Source: Enhygromyxa salina (GTDB lineage: Bacteria; Myxococcota_A; Polyangia; Nannocystales; Nannocystaceae). Taken from it: 64,000 bases of DNA. The stretch's first letter is position 1, and every line of letters begins with the position of its first letter. The translations under genes were made by a program, and so were the position numbers. Shown in pieces: positions 47,521 to 55,573 of the stretch. A model generated the notes under the pieces. That model did no database searches. It saw nothing but the letters and a program-made list of their open reading frames with translations, and was not told the origin of the DNA. The stretch covers positions 1-64,000 of the forward strand of contig NZ_PVNK01000184.1 in assembly GCF_002994615.1 (NCBI RefSeq). The letters run 5' to 3'.

Positions 47521-49053
47521 TCAGCGGGGCTCGAGCCCAGCTTGGCGGCGCGGCTCGGCCTCGGGGTTGCGCTCGTCGAGGAGCACGACCGGGGCCGCGT
47601 TGCCGCGCCCAGGGCTCCAGTAGCGCAGCTGCGCGTCGTGGCCTTGGACATGCAAGAAGGTGAACTGCACGCGCTCGCGGGGCATCAGCACGTCGTGGGT
47701 GAACACGGCCAGCCAGGTGCCGGTGTTGTAGTACCAAGCCGGCTTGCCGTCGGGACGCTGGAGGCGCCACAGGACCTCGTCGTGGGTGTGGCCGAAGCTG
47801 ACGATCGGGACGTCGAGGAGCTCGACGATCTTTTGCGCCGCGCGCCGCAGCGGCGCCGAGCGCTCTCGCGGGCTGCGAAACAGACCCCAGCCGATGCCGA
47901 AGATCGCGGCCATCAAGAACGCGAAGTCGAGCAGCATGAAGAGCATCGCCTTGACCATGAACCCGCCCTTGAGCTCGGCGATCGCGTGGAAGCCCGCGAA
48001 CCACAGCCCGAACGCGAGCCCGGCGAGGGCGACGATGACCAGGAGCACGCGCAGGGCCTGGCGCGTGAGGGTGCTGACCGCCTCGACCACGCTCGCGCCG
48101 CGCTCCTTGAGCGCGTCGATCTTGTAGAGCTTGTCACCGAGCGCGCCGGCCTCGGGGTGCTCGGCGAGCTCCGCGAGCGCGCGCTTGTGGGTCTCGCTGT
48201 AGACCGAGCGCGCACGCTTTTGGCTCTGGGCGATGCGGCGGATGACCTGCGGCCAAAAGCGTGCGTGGCTGAGCACGGCGCGAGAGATCAGGTGGGGGCT
48301 GTTGGCGAGCAGCCACTTGGCGTAGCGCATGTGCGCGCGGGTGCTGGGCACGATGAAGGTGATCGCCCCGAAGCCGTTGAACAGGTAGCGCTGGAAGAAG
48401 TTGCCCAGCGGCATGTCGTACTCGGCCTCGTGGACCTCGCGGGGGGCCTCGGTCAGGGCGCCGCGCAGCCAGTAGGTGAAGGCGTTCTCGGGGTCGTACT
48501 GGCAGCCGTGCTCGATCCACACGCGGCCGGGCTCGTACCAAAACCACGGTGGAAAAAACAGGCGAGTGCCGGCCTCGTCGACCTCGCGCGCGCTCGTGAG
48601 CTGCTCGTGGAGGCGGGCGAGGATCGAGCGCTCGATCTGTCGGCGCACGGGCGGCCACTGGATCTCGATGTCGTGGTTGCCCGGCAAGATCACGACCTCG
48701 TGACCGGCGGCCAGGATCCGCGCGAGGCCGTCGACGAAGCCCGGGTGCCCGTCGAGCACGTCGGCGATGTCCCGGGCGGCCCGATCGGGGGTCATGAACG
48801 GGCCAAATTGCCGCTCGACGAAGGTCGCCTCGGGGGTCTGGGGCGGGCGATCGATGCGCAGCAGATCAAAGCCGTCGCCGTTGATGATCAGGCGCAGGTC
48901 CGCGTTGCGCTTGTGGGCGTCGTCGATCAACCACTGGCAAAAGGAGCGAAAATCATCGTCGTAGAAGAACGCCTCGAGCTCGTGGTAGCGCCCGGTGTGG
49001 AGGTTCTTGCCACGCCCGAGGTGGAGGTCGCTGACGACGACGAGATCGTGCAT
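47521..49053 (-). CDS. Membrane-associated metallophosphoesterase
   Basis: This 510-residue protein starts at the ATG at 49053 (HDLVVVSDLHLGRG). The calcineurin-type metal motifs are DLHLG (first Asp/His), NGDGFDLL, PGNHDIEI, and late SFGHTHDEVLW. The N-terminal and C-terminal halves of the phosphoesterase are separated by a helical region with two or three hydrophobic segments near residues 333-400 (LLVIVALAGLAFGLWF; LFMLLDFAFLMAAIFGI). It would hydrolyse phosphoesters, perhaps of lipids as UDP-diacylglucosamine hydrolases do; the substrate is not known. The last part (FLHVQGHDAQLRYWSPG) is a separate beta segment. Confidence 0.87.
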   Translation of the reverse strand: MHDLVVVSDLHLGRGKNLHTGRYHELEAFFYDDDFRSFCQWLIDDAHKRNADLRLIINGDGFDLLRIDRPPQTPEATFVERQFGPFMTPDRAARDIADVLDGHPGFVDGLARILAAGHEVVILPGNHDIEIQWPPVRRQIERSILARLHEQLTSAREVDEAGTRLFFPPWFWYEPGRVWIEHGCQYDPENAFTYWLRGALTEAPREVHEAEYDMPLGNFFQRYLFNGFGAITFIVPSTRAHMRYAKWLLANSPHLISRAVLSHARFWPQVIRRIAQSQKRARSVYSETHKRALAELAEHPEAGALGDKLYKIDALKERGASVVEAVSTLTRQALRVLLVIVALAGLAFGLWFAGFHAIAELKGGFMVKAMLFMLLDFAFLMAAIFGIGWGLFRSPRERSAPLRRAAQKIVELLDVPIVSFGHTHDEVLWRLQRPDGKPAWYYNTGTWLAVFTHDVLMPRERVQFTFLHVQGHDAQLRYWSPGRGNAAPVVLLDERNPEAEPRRQAGLEPR

Positions 49054-49067
49054 GGAGCCGCTTGATG

Positions 49068-49397
49068 TTAGCAGGCCGGCGGGCAGGCTGCGCGCAGCCA
49101 GGCCAGGTAGGGCTCGTTGACCGCGCTCGGCTCGAGCACGACGATCTTGGCCACGTCGTAGGGGTGCGCGCGGGTCAGCGCCGCGACGGCCTCGTCGACG
49201 CGCTCGCGCGGACACTCCATGAGCATCACGACCTCGGCGTCGTCTTGGATCTCACCCTCCCACCAGTAGAGCGAGCGGACGCCCGGGATCAGGTTGGCGC
49301 AGCCGATCAGCTTGGCCTCGAGCAGCGCGCGGGCGATGTCGGGGGCCGCGTCGCTCGGGGCTGTGCAAAACAGCAAGCGGAGGCCGGCGTCGGGCAT
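49068..49397 (-). CDS. cutA: Divalent cation tolerance protein CutA
   Basis: This 109-residue protein matches the trimeric CutA family: LLFCTAPSD, ARALLEAKLIGCANLIPGVRS, YWWEGEIQDDAEVVMLME and HPYDVAKIVVLEPSAVNEPYLAWL. CutA is linked to copper and other divalent metal tolerance, but its mechanism is unclear. It is followed 14 bases later by the metallophosphoesterase and preceded 16 bases upstream by the FMN reductase gene, all on the minus strand. The ATG at 49397 gives the usual length. Confidence 0.93.
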   Translation of the reverse strand: MPDAGLRLLFCTAPSDAAPDIARALLEAKLIGCANLIPGVRSLYWWEGEIQDDAEVVMLMECPRERVDEAVAALTRAHPYDVAKIVVLEPSAVNEPYLAWLRAACPPAC

Positions 49398-49413
49398 GGA
49401 CTGGAGTGTGACA

Positions 49414-50016
49414 TCAACCCGCGTCGCCGTGGAGGCTGGCGACGCCCCCGGCGGGCCCCTCGATCGTCCGCGCGGCGTCGAAGCTCGCCCGCAGCAGCGG
49501 GGCGTAGCGGGCCACGTCATGACCGACACGCTCGACTCGATCGATCACGCGGGGGTCGGTCAGCTGCGCGCCCGTGAACGCGGCCGCGCTCGCGGCGGCG
49601 TGAAAGGGGAGGACGAAGCCGTGGCACCACTGGAAGCAGGTCTTGACCGCGGTGATCGACATGTCCCCGGTGCCGCCGCCGGTCGTGGCCACGACGCCGG
49701 CGAACTTGCCGGCGAACTCGGCGTAGAGGAAGTCGAACCAGTTCTTGAGCGCGCCGCTCATGCTGCCGTGGTACTCGGGCGTGCCGATCACGAAGCCGTC
49801 GGCCCAACTCGCGAGCGCGCGGACCTGTACGACCTCGTCGGCCATCGCCTGATGCGGGTCCCCCCAGACCATCATCGGCAGCTGGACCTCGCGCAGGAAC
49901 AGCTCTCGGACCTCGGCTCCGGCCGCGCGCGCCGCGGTCGCGGCGAGACCGACGACCTGCTCGAGGTTTCCGTCCTCACGGCTCGAGCCGCACACGACCA
50001 GGATCTTCGGCGCCAT
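49414..50016 (-). CDS. NADPH-dependent FMN reductase
   Basis: This 200-residue flavodoxin-fold protein has KILVVCGSSREDGNLEQV (FMN phosphate loop), IGTPEYHGSMSGALKNWFDF (the GTPEYHGSxSGALKN signature of NADPH-dependent FMN reductases) and VATTGGGTGDMS. It reduces FMN, quinones or azo compounds with NAD(P)H in the cytoplasm. It is the first gene of a minus-strand group with cutA and the metallophosphoesterase. Confidence 0.92.
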   Translation of the reverse strand: MAPKILVVCGSSREDGNLEQVVGLAATAARAAGAEVRELFLREVQLPMMVWGDPHQAMADEVVQVRALASWADGFVIGTPEYHGSMSGALKNWFDFLYAEFAGKFAGVVATTGGGTGDMSITAVKTCFQWCHGFVLPFHAAASAAAFTGAQLTDPRVIDRVERVGHDVARYAPLLRASFDAARTIEGPAGGVASLHGDAG

Positions 50017-50128
50017 GCGTGCTGTGTAGAACGCCGGTCGCGGGTCGGCAATGCTTGGTGGCCGCTGACGGCCGCTGGGCCGGTGCGCGACTTGAAAAGC
50101 CCGTGATTCTCTGGCATATGGCAGGCTG

Positions 50129-51514
50129 TTGCCGGATCACGCTGAAAGTAATCGATACCGCGCTATCACTCGCGCCAACATCAACGAGCTCCCCGAGTGG
50201 CGTCGGCTGCCCGAGGAGCTCCGAGACGGCCTGCAGGTGGTCTCGGCGGTCCTTCCGTTCAAGACCAACGCGTACGTTGTCCGCGAACTGATCGACTGGG
50301 ATCGGGTCCCCGACGACCCAATCTTTGCGCTGACTTTCCTCCAGCGCGAGATGCTGGACGCCGCCGACTACGCACAGATGGCGGAGCTCGTCCGCAGCGA
50401 CGCACCCAAGGCGCAGATCAAGGCCACCGCCGACGAGATTCGCGGGCGCCTGAGCCCGCACCCGGCGGGGCAGATGACCCACAACGTGCCGAGCCTCGGT
50501 GGCCGTGCCCTCGCGGGCATGCAGCACAAGTATCGCGAGACGGTCCTGTTCTTCCCGGCGCAGGGCCAGACCTGCCACGCGTACTGCACCTTCTGTTTCC
50601 GCTGGGCGCAGTTTGTGGGCAACCCCTCGACAAAATTCGAGTCGCGGGAGACCGCCGATCTCACCGCCTACCTCCGGGCCCATCCCGAGGTTCGGGAGGT
50701 CTTGGTCACCGGCGGCGATCCCATGGTCATGAAGGCCAAGGTGTTGGCGCGCTACCTCGAGCCGCTGCTGACGCCAGAGTTCGAGCACATCGACATCCGG
50801 ATCGGGACCAAGTCGGTCGCTTACTGGCCGCAACGCTTCGTCACCGACGCCGACGCCGATCCAACCTTGCGCCTGTTCGAGCGGATCACCGCCAACGGGC
50901 GCCACCTCGCGATCATGGGCCACTACAGCCACCCGCGCGAGCTCAGCACCGAGGTGGCCCAGCGCGCCGTCGCCCGCATCCGCAGCACCGGCGCACAGAT
51001 CCGCATGCAGTCGCCGCTGATCCGGCGCGTCAACGACGATCCCGAAGCCTGGGCCCAGCTGTGGCGCGCGGGCGTGCGCCTGGGCTGCATTCCCTACTAC
51101 ATGTTCGTCGAGCGTGACACGGGGCCCAAGCGCTTCTTCGAGGTCCCGCTGGTCCGCGCGTGGGAGGTGTTCCGCGCCGCCTACCAGCGCGTCTCCGGCC
51201 TCGCGCGGACGGTCCGCGGGCCGACGATGTCGGCGTTCCCGGGCAAGGTCCTGATCGACGGCGTCGCCGAGATCGCGGGCGAGCGTGTGTTCGCGCTCCA
51301 GCTCCTGCAGGCTCGCAACCCGAGCCTGGTTCGGCAGCCCTTCTACGCAAAATTTGATCCGCAGGCGTCGTGGTTTAGCGACCTGCGACCGGCGTTCGGA
51401 GCCGAGCAATTCTTCTTCGAGTCCGCCTCCGAGTCTGGCTTCGAGTCCGGCTTCGAGTCCGGCCCGCGCGAGGGTCGAGGCGAGCGCCCGCTCCATCTCG
51501 AGATCGTCCACTGA
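50129..51514 (+). CDS. KamA-like radical SAM protein
   Basis: This 461-residue radical SAM enzyme belongs near the lysine 2,3-aminomutase/EpmB (KamA) family. The 4Fe-4S cluster motif is CHAYCTFC (Cys 149, 153, 156). Other KamA-like signatures are EVLVTGGDPMVMKAK, IRIGTKSVAYWPQRF and HYSHPRELS. A zinc-binding C-terminus as in KamA is not seen. The PLP lysine motif PGGGGK is replaced by FPGKVLIDG, so PLP-dependent aminomutase chemistry is uncertain. It starts at a TTG. A Phe-Glu-Ser repeat tail precedes the stop. The substrate is not evident. Confidence 0.85.
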   Translation: MPDHAESNRYRAITRANINELPEWRRLPEELRDGLQVVSAVLPFKTNAYVVRELIDWDRVPDDPIFALTFLQREMLDAADYAQMAELVRSDAPKAQIKATADEIRGRLSPHPAGQMTHNVPSLGGRALAGMQHKYRETVLFFPAQGQTCHAYCTFCFRWAQFVGNPSTKFESRETADLTAYLRAHPEVREVLVTGGDPMVMKAKVLARYLEPLLTPEFEHIDIRIGTKSVAYWPQRFVTDADADPTLRLFERITANGRHLAIMGHYSHPRELSTEVAQRAVARIRSTGAQIRMQSPLIRRVNDDPEAWAQLWRAGVRLGCIPYYMFVERDTGPKRFFEVPLVRAWEVFRAAYQRVSGLARTVRGPTMSAFPGKVLIDGVAEIAGERVFALQLLQARNPSLVRQPFYAKFDPQASWFSDLRPAFGAEQFFFESASESGFESGFESGPREGRGERPLHLEIVH

Positions 51515-51525
51515 ACCCGGTTGGT

Positions 51526-51553
51526 TTGACGCTCCTGGCTGGACATGTAGAGT
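51526..51553 (+). promoter_or_regulatory. Possible sigma-70 promoter of the MscS gene
   Basis: TTGACG (51526-51531) and TAGAGT (51548-51553) are 16 bases apart. They lie 18 bases before the ATG at 51572. Confidence 0.6.
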
Positions 51554-51571
51554 CTCAGCCCCGGCGCCGCC

Positions 51572-52693
51572 ATGAGTGAATTCTTAGCGACCAAGCTGCT
51601 TGGCAGCGACATCAGCGTGCACCAGGTCGGCTACGTCCTGCTTGCGATCATCATCGGCCTCGCGCTGTCTTGGGTCATCAATTTGGTCCTGTCGCGGGTC
51701 GCCGACAAGGCCAACACCGACTCGATCCGGGGCGCGGTGATCATCGCCCTCGACGGCCCGCTGCGCTGGGCGATCATCGTGTCTGCGGTCTGGATCGCCT
51801 ACGTGATCATGATGGCGGACGGCGCGGGCGACCGCGCGCTGGCGGCGACCGCCCTGGGCTCGCTCAAGCTGCTGTTCGCCACGCAGATGCCCTTTTTGAT
51901 GTGGTTCGGCACCCGCCTGACCAACGGCCTCACGGCGATCTGGGGCGATCGCGCGGATCAGACCGCGAGCACCTTCGACGACCAGCTCGTCCCGGTCGTG
52001 CGGACCCTGGCCAAGATCTCGATCCTCGTCGTCGGGGTCCTGGTCATCGTCCAGAACCTCGGCGGTCAGGTCGGCTCGGTCCTCGCGGGGCTCGGGATCG
52101 GCGGGGCCGCGATCGCGCTCGCGTCGAAAGACACCATCGCCAACTTGTTCGGGTCGATCGTGATCTTCGTCGACCGGCCCTTCATGGTCGGTGACTGGGT
52201 CGAGATCGGCAGCCAAGAGGGCACCGTCGAGGCCGTGGGTCTGCGAGTCACGCGGATCCGGACCTTCGCAAATAGCCTGATCACCGTGCCGAACTCGGCG
52301 CTGACCACGACCGCGATCAACAACTGGTCGCGGATGCGCAAGCGCCGAATCAAGCTGACGATCGGCGTGACCTACGACGCCAACCCCAGCCAGGTTCAGG
52401 CGGGCGTCGCGTCGATCCGTGAGCTCCTCCAGGGCGACGAGCGCGTCTCGCAGGACTTCATGCTCGTGAACTTCACGAACTTTGGCGCGAGCAGCCTCGA
52501 CATCTTCGTCTACGCGTTCACGCTCACCACGCGCTGGGACGAGTACATGCAGATCCGCGAGGAGCTGCTGCTCGAGATCATGCGCCGCTTCCAGGACATC
52601 GGGCTGAGCTTCGCGTTCCCGAGCCAGAGCCTGTACATCGAGAGCCTCCCGCCCGGCGCGCCCGAGGCCATGGAGCGCGAGCTGCCCCGCTGA
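51572..52693 (+). CDS. Small-conductance mechanosensitive channel (MscS family)
   Basis: This 373-residue channel has membrane helices near 18-40, 62-82, 95-115 and 148-168, and the pore-lining helix at about 170-200 (VLAGLGIGGAAIALASKDTI). The beta domain follows (FVDRPFMVGDWVEIGSQEG, TRIRTFANSLITVPNSAL), and the C-terminal alpha/beta domain ends in FPSQSLYIES. It releases solutes on membrane tension during osmotic downshock. It follows the KamA-like gene by 57 bases with its own promoter-like pair. Confidence 0.94.
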   Translation: MSEFLATKLLGSDISVHQVGYVLLAIIIGLALSWVINLVLSRVADKANTDSIRGAVIIALDGPLRWAIIVSAVWIAYVIMMADGAGDRALAATALGSLKLLFATQMPFLMWFGTRLTNGLTAIWGDRADQTASTFDDQLVPVVRTLAKISILVVGVLVIVQNLGGQVGSVLAGLGIGGAAIALASKDTIANLFGSIVIFVDRPFMVGDWVEIGSQEGTVEAVGLRVTRIRTFANSLITVPNSALTTTAINNWSRMRKRRIKLTIGVTYDANPSQVQAGVASIRELLQGDERVSQDFMLVNFTNFGASSLDIFVYAFTLTTRWDEYMQIREELLLEIMRRFQDIGLSFAFPSQSLYIESLPPGAPEAMERELPR

Positions 52694-52728
52694 GGGGCGA
52701 GCGTGTGCCCGACCCTCGCCATTGTCGT

Positions 52729-52750
52729 GCAAGCGCCCCGCGGCGCTTGC
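52729..52750. repeat. Perfect 9-bp hairpin
   Basis: GCAAGCGCC and GGCGCTTGC flank a CCGC loop in the gap between the MscS and DprE1-like genes. No T-run follows. Confidence 0.8.
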
Positions 52751-52776
52751 TGACTCCAGCGGCTCCCCCCTAAGCT
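52747..52776 (+). promoter_or_regulatory. Possible promoter of the DprE1-like gene
   Basis: TTGCTG (52747-52752) and TAAGCT (52771-52776) are 18 bases apart. The ATG at 52785 is eight bases after the -10, so the transcript would be nearly leaderless. Confidence 0.4.
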
Positions 52777-52784
52777 CGCAGCTG

Positions 52785-54200
52785 ATGGAGACCGCGGACA
52801 GCGTCGCCGCCGACCAGACCCTGGTTCCCCTGCGTGACCCGAGCGCCAGGTTGGTCCCCGGGCCGAGCCTGGGGCCGGGCGGGCAGCCGACCCTCGTCGG
52901 GTGGGGCAACCTCCCGGGTCCCGGGGTCGAGGTCCGGTCCGAGGATCTGCGCGCGCTCACGGCCGGGCGGGTGCTCTCGCGCGGGCTCGGCCGCGCCTAC
53001 GGTGACTCCGCGCTGCCGCCACCGGGCGAGCTCGAGGTCGCCGGGACCGTGCTCGCCGATCGGATCCTCGCCTTCGATCCGGACACGGGCATCATGCGGG
53101 CCGAGGCCGGGCTCAGCCTCCACGAGATCAACCGCCTGATGATCCCCCGGGGTCTGTTCCCGCCCGTGACCCCGGGCACGCAGTTCGTGACCCTCGGCGG
53201 GGCGGTCGCGGCCGACGTCCACGGCAAGAACCACCACGTCGCCGGCTGCTTCGGCCAGCACGTGCGCCGCCTCCTGATGCGCGTCGCCGACGGCCGCGTG
53301 CTGTGGTGCTCGCCCGAGGACCACCCCGATCTGTTCTGGGCCACGATCGGCGGCATGGGCCTCACGGGCCACATCCTCGAGGTCGAGTTCCGCATGGACA
53401 AGATCCCGAGCACCTGGATCTGGGGCGAGACGATCCGCGTGCCCGACATCGGCGACTACATCCGCCTGCTCAAGGAGTCGGCCCGCGACTGGCCGATGAC
53501 CATGGGCTGGATCGACTGCGTGTCGAGGGGCCGACGACTCGGGCGTGGGGTGTTGTTTCGGGGCCGCTGGGCGACCCCCGACGAGGCCCGGGCCAAGCCC
53601 GCGCAGCCCTTCTCGCGCCTGACCGTGCCCTTCATGCTGCCGAGCTGGACGCTCAACCCCCTGACGGTCCGGGTGTTCAACGCGGGCGTGTATCGCAAGC
53701 CGACCCACCGGCAAAAGCCCGTGCACTGGGAGAGCTTCTTCTACCCGCTCGACAAGGTCCGCCACTGGAACCGGGCCTACGGGCGCAAGGGCTTCACCCA
53801 GTATCAGTGCGTGCTGCCCGACGCGGCCGGGCCCGAGGCCGCGCGGCGCTTCCTCGAGGTCCTGACCACGACCAAGGGCGGCGCCTCGTTCTTGTGCGTG
53901 ATCAAGGACTGCGGGCCGCAGAGCGAGGCCATGCTCTCGTTCCCGACCCGCGGGATCTCGATCGCCCTCGACATCCCCGTTCGCAAGGACACCCAGGCCC
54001 TCGTCGATCGCCTCAACGAGGCCACGCTGGCCGAGGGCGGGCGCATCTACCTGGCCAAGGACGCCTTCACTCGGCCCGAGCACTTCCGCGCGATGGAGGG
54101 CGAGCGGCTCGAGCGCTTCATGGCCGTCCGGCGCCGCTGGGATCCGGACCTGCGCCTGCGCAGCGCCCAGTCCGTCCGCGTGTTGGGCGATCCGAGCTGA
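52785..54200 (+). CDS. DprE1-like FAD-dependent decaprenylphosphoryl-ribose oxidase
   Basis: This 471-residue flavoprotein matches the length and motifs of mycobacterial DprE1 (461 residues). The FAD-binding fold includes GLGRAYGDSAL, TPGTQFVTLGGAVAADVHGKN with the following HH, and TIGGMGLTGHI. The C-terminal substrate domain includes WESFFYPLDKVRHWNRAYGR and FTQYQCVLP. DprE1 oxidises polyprenylphosphoryl-ribose at C2', the first step to the arabinose donor. It is followed 31 bases later by a DprE2-like SDR, the standard pairing. The ATG at 52785 is preferred over 52722. Confidence 0.88.
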   Translation: METADSVAADQTLVPLRDPSARLVPGPSLGPGGQPTLVGWGNLPGPGVEVRSEDLRALTAGRVLSRGLGRAYGDSALPPPGELEVAGTVLADRILAFDPDTGIMRAEAGLSLHEINRLMIPRGLFPPVTPGTQFVTLGGAVAADVHGKNHHVAGCFGQHVRRLLMRVADGRVLWCSPEDHPDLFWATIGGMGLTGHILEVEFRMDKIPSTWIWGETIRVPDIGDYIRLLKESARDWPMTMGWIDCVSRGRRLGRGVLFRGRWATPDEARAKPAQPFSRLTVPFMLPSWTLNPLTVRVFNAGVYRKPTHRQKPVHWESFFYPLDKVRHWNRAYGRKGFTQYQCVLPDAAGPEAARRFLEVLTTTKGGASFLCVIKDCGPQSEAMLSFPTRGISIALDIPVRKDTQALVDRLNEATLAEGGRIYLAKDAFTRPEHFRAMEGERLERFMAVRRRWDPDLRLRSAQSVRVLGDPS

Positions 54201-54231
54201 CGCTGGCGCGCAAACACGGTACCTAGGGCGC

Positions 54232-54972
54232 ATGCACGTAGCCATCCTCGGCGCCACCAAGGGCATGGGTCGCTCACTCGCTCGCCTGATGGCGGCGCGC
54301 GGAGATCGGCTGGTGCTGCTCGGGCGCAACCCCGACGAGCTCGAGCGCTCGGCCCGCGACCTCGAGGCCCGCGCAGGCGACGAGCGCGAGGTCCAGACCG
54401 TGGCCTGCGATCTCGCGGATCCGAGCGGCTTCGGGCCGGCCCTCGACGCAGCCGAGGCCGCGCTCGGCAAGCTCGACTGCGTAGTCGTGACCGCCGGTCT
54501 GTTCGCAACCCAAGACCAGCTCGAGGCCGACACCGAGCTCGCGCTGAAGCTCGTGACCGTGGACTTCGCCAACACCGTGGGCTTTTGCGAGCACGCCCGG
54601 GTCAAGCTGCTAGCGAGCGGCGGCGGTAAGTTGTGCGTGTTCAGCTCCGTGGCCGGCGATCGCGGGCGCAAGCCCGTCGTGATCTACGGCGCGGCCAAGG
54701 CCGGGCTCTCGGCCTACCTCGAGGGCCTCGACCACAAGTACCGGGCCGAGGGCCTCGAGACGATCTGCGTCAAGCCCGGGTTCGTGAAGACTGGGATGAC
54801 CGCGAACCTGAAGCCGCCGCCCTTCGCGGGTGAGGCCGACGCCGTCGCGGCCCGGGTGCTGGGCGCGATCGACCGCGGAAAGCCGGTCGTCTACGCGCCG
54901 TGGATCTGGCGCTACATCATGCTCGTGATCCGCTCGCTGCCGCGCTTCGTGATGCGCCGGATCGGCTTTTGA
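54232..54972 (+). CDS. DprE2-like short-chain dehydrogenase
   Basis: This 246-residue SDR has a nucleotide-binding GATKGMGRSLA start, an active-site Tyr in VIYGAAKAGLSAY with the usual Lys, and a C-terminal membrane-proximal tail YIMLVIRSLPRFVMRR like that of mycobacterial DprE2 (254 residues). It would reduce the 2'-keto intermediate made by DprE1 to polyprenylphosphoryl-arabinose. The adjacent DprE1-like gene supports this. TACCTA lies six bases before the ATG. No Shine-Dalgarno is visible. Confidence 0.85.
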   Translation: MHVAILGATKGMGRSLARLMAARGDRLVLLGRNPDELERSARDLEARAGDEREVQTVACDLADPSGFGPALDAAEAALGKLDCVVVTAGLFATQDQLEADTELALKLVTVDFANTVGFCEHARVKLLASGGGKLCVFSSVAGDRGRKPVVIYGAAKAGLSAYLEGLDHKYRAEGLETICVKPGFVKTGMTANLKPPPFAGEADAVAARVLGAIDRGKPVVYAPWIWRYIMLVIRSLPRFVMRRIGF

Positions 54973-54992
54973 GCGTAAGCTCTGCCTGGCCC

Positions 54993-55565
54993 GTGCGTCC
55001 CGTCCTCCAACGTCAGCGCTGTCGCGCGTGTGGTTCCGATCTGCTCGATCATCTCGCAGCCGGCGAGCAGGCTTGGGAGTGCGGCGCGTGCGGGCTCGCA
55101 GGTGGCCGCGACCTCGTCCGCGTCCGCTGGCTGCAGGCCCGCGACCAGCTGCCCGAGGCGCGGGAGCCCGAGCGGTGGAAGACCGCGCTCAACAGCCTGC
55201 GCCGGGCCCAGATGCTGCTCTTGATGCTGCGCTGGGCCCTCGACCGCCAGCGCGGGGTCGATCCGCGGGCCTTCGGCGTCCGGCTCTCGGTCCTGGTCTG
55301 GAGCAGCAGGTGCCTGCGCGACGCGGCCATCCAGCTCGGGGGGTGGCTGTACGTGTCGCCCGACGAGCGCTGGGATCTGTGGGAGTTCGAGGCCTGCCTC
55401 GACCATGATCTGCGCGTGCTGACCGGCGAGGCCGCGAGCGTGTTCGCGTCGAATGAGACCTACCTCGAGGCCCTGGTCGAGCGCCACCTCGCGAGCGTGC
55501 AGATGTTGGTCGAGCGCAGCGAACACCTCGACCGCCCGCCCAAGCCGCTGCCGGAGCCGCGCTAG
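54993..55565 (+). CDS. Zinc-ribbon hypothetical protein
   Basis: From the GTG at 54993 this is a 190-residue protein. Two CxxC pairs (CRACGSDLL and, 25 residues later, CGACGL) form a probable N-terminal zinc ribbon. The rest is helical, Leu/Arg-rich, with WLQARDQLPEAREPERWKTA and LEALVERHLASVQMLVE. I do not recognise a family. A TTG at 54969 overlapping the SDR stop is a possible earlier start. It directly follows the DprE2-like gene on the same strand and may be in the same transcript. Confidence 0.65.
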   Translation: MRPVLQRQRCRACGSDLLDHLAAGEQAWECGACGLAGGRDLVRVRWLQARDQLPEAREPERWKTALNSLRRAQMLLLMLRWALDRQRGVDPRAFGVRLSVLVWSSRCLRDAAIQLGGWLYVSPDERWDLWEFEACLDHDLRVLTGEAASVFASNETYLEALVERHLASVQMLVERSEHLDRPPKPLPEPR

Positions 55566-55573
55566 CGCGGCGC

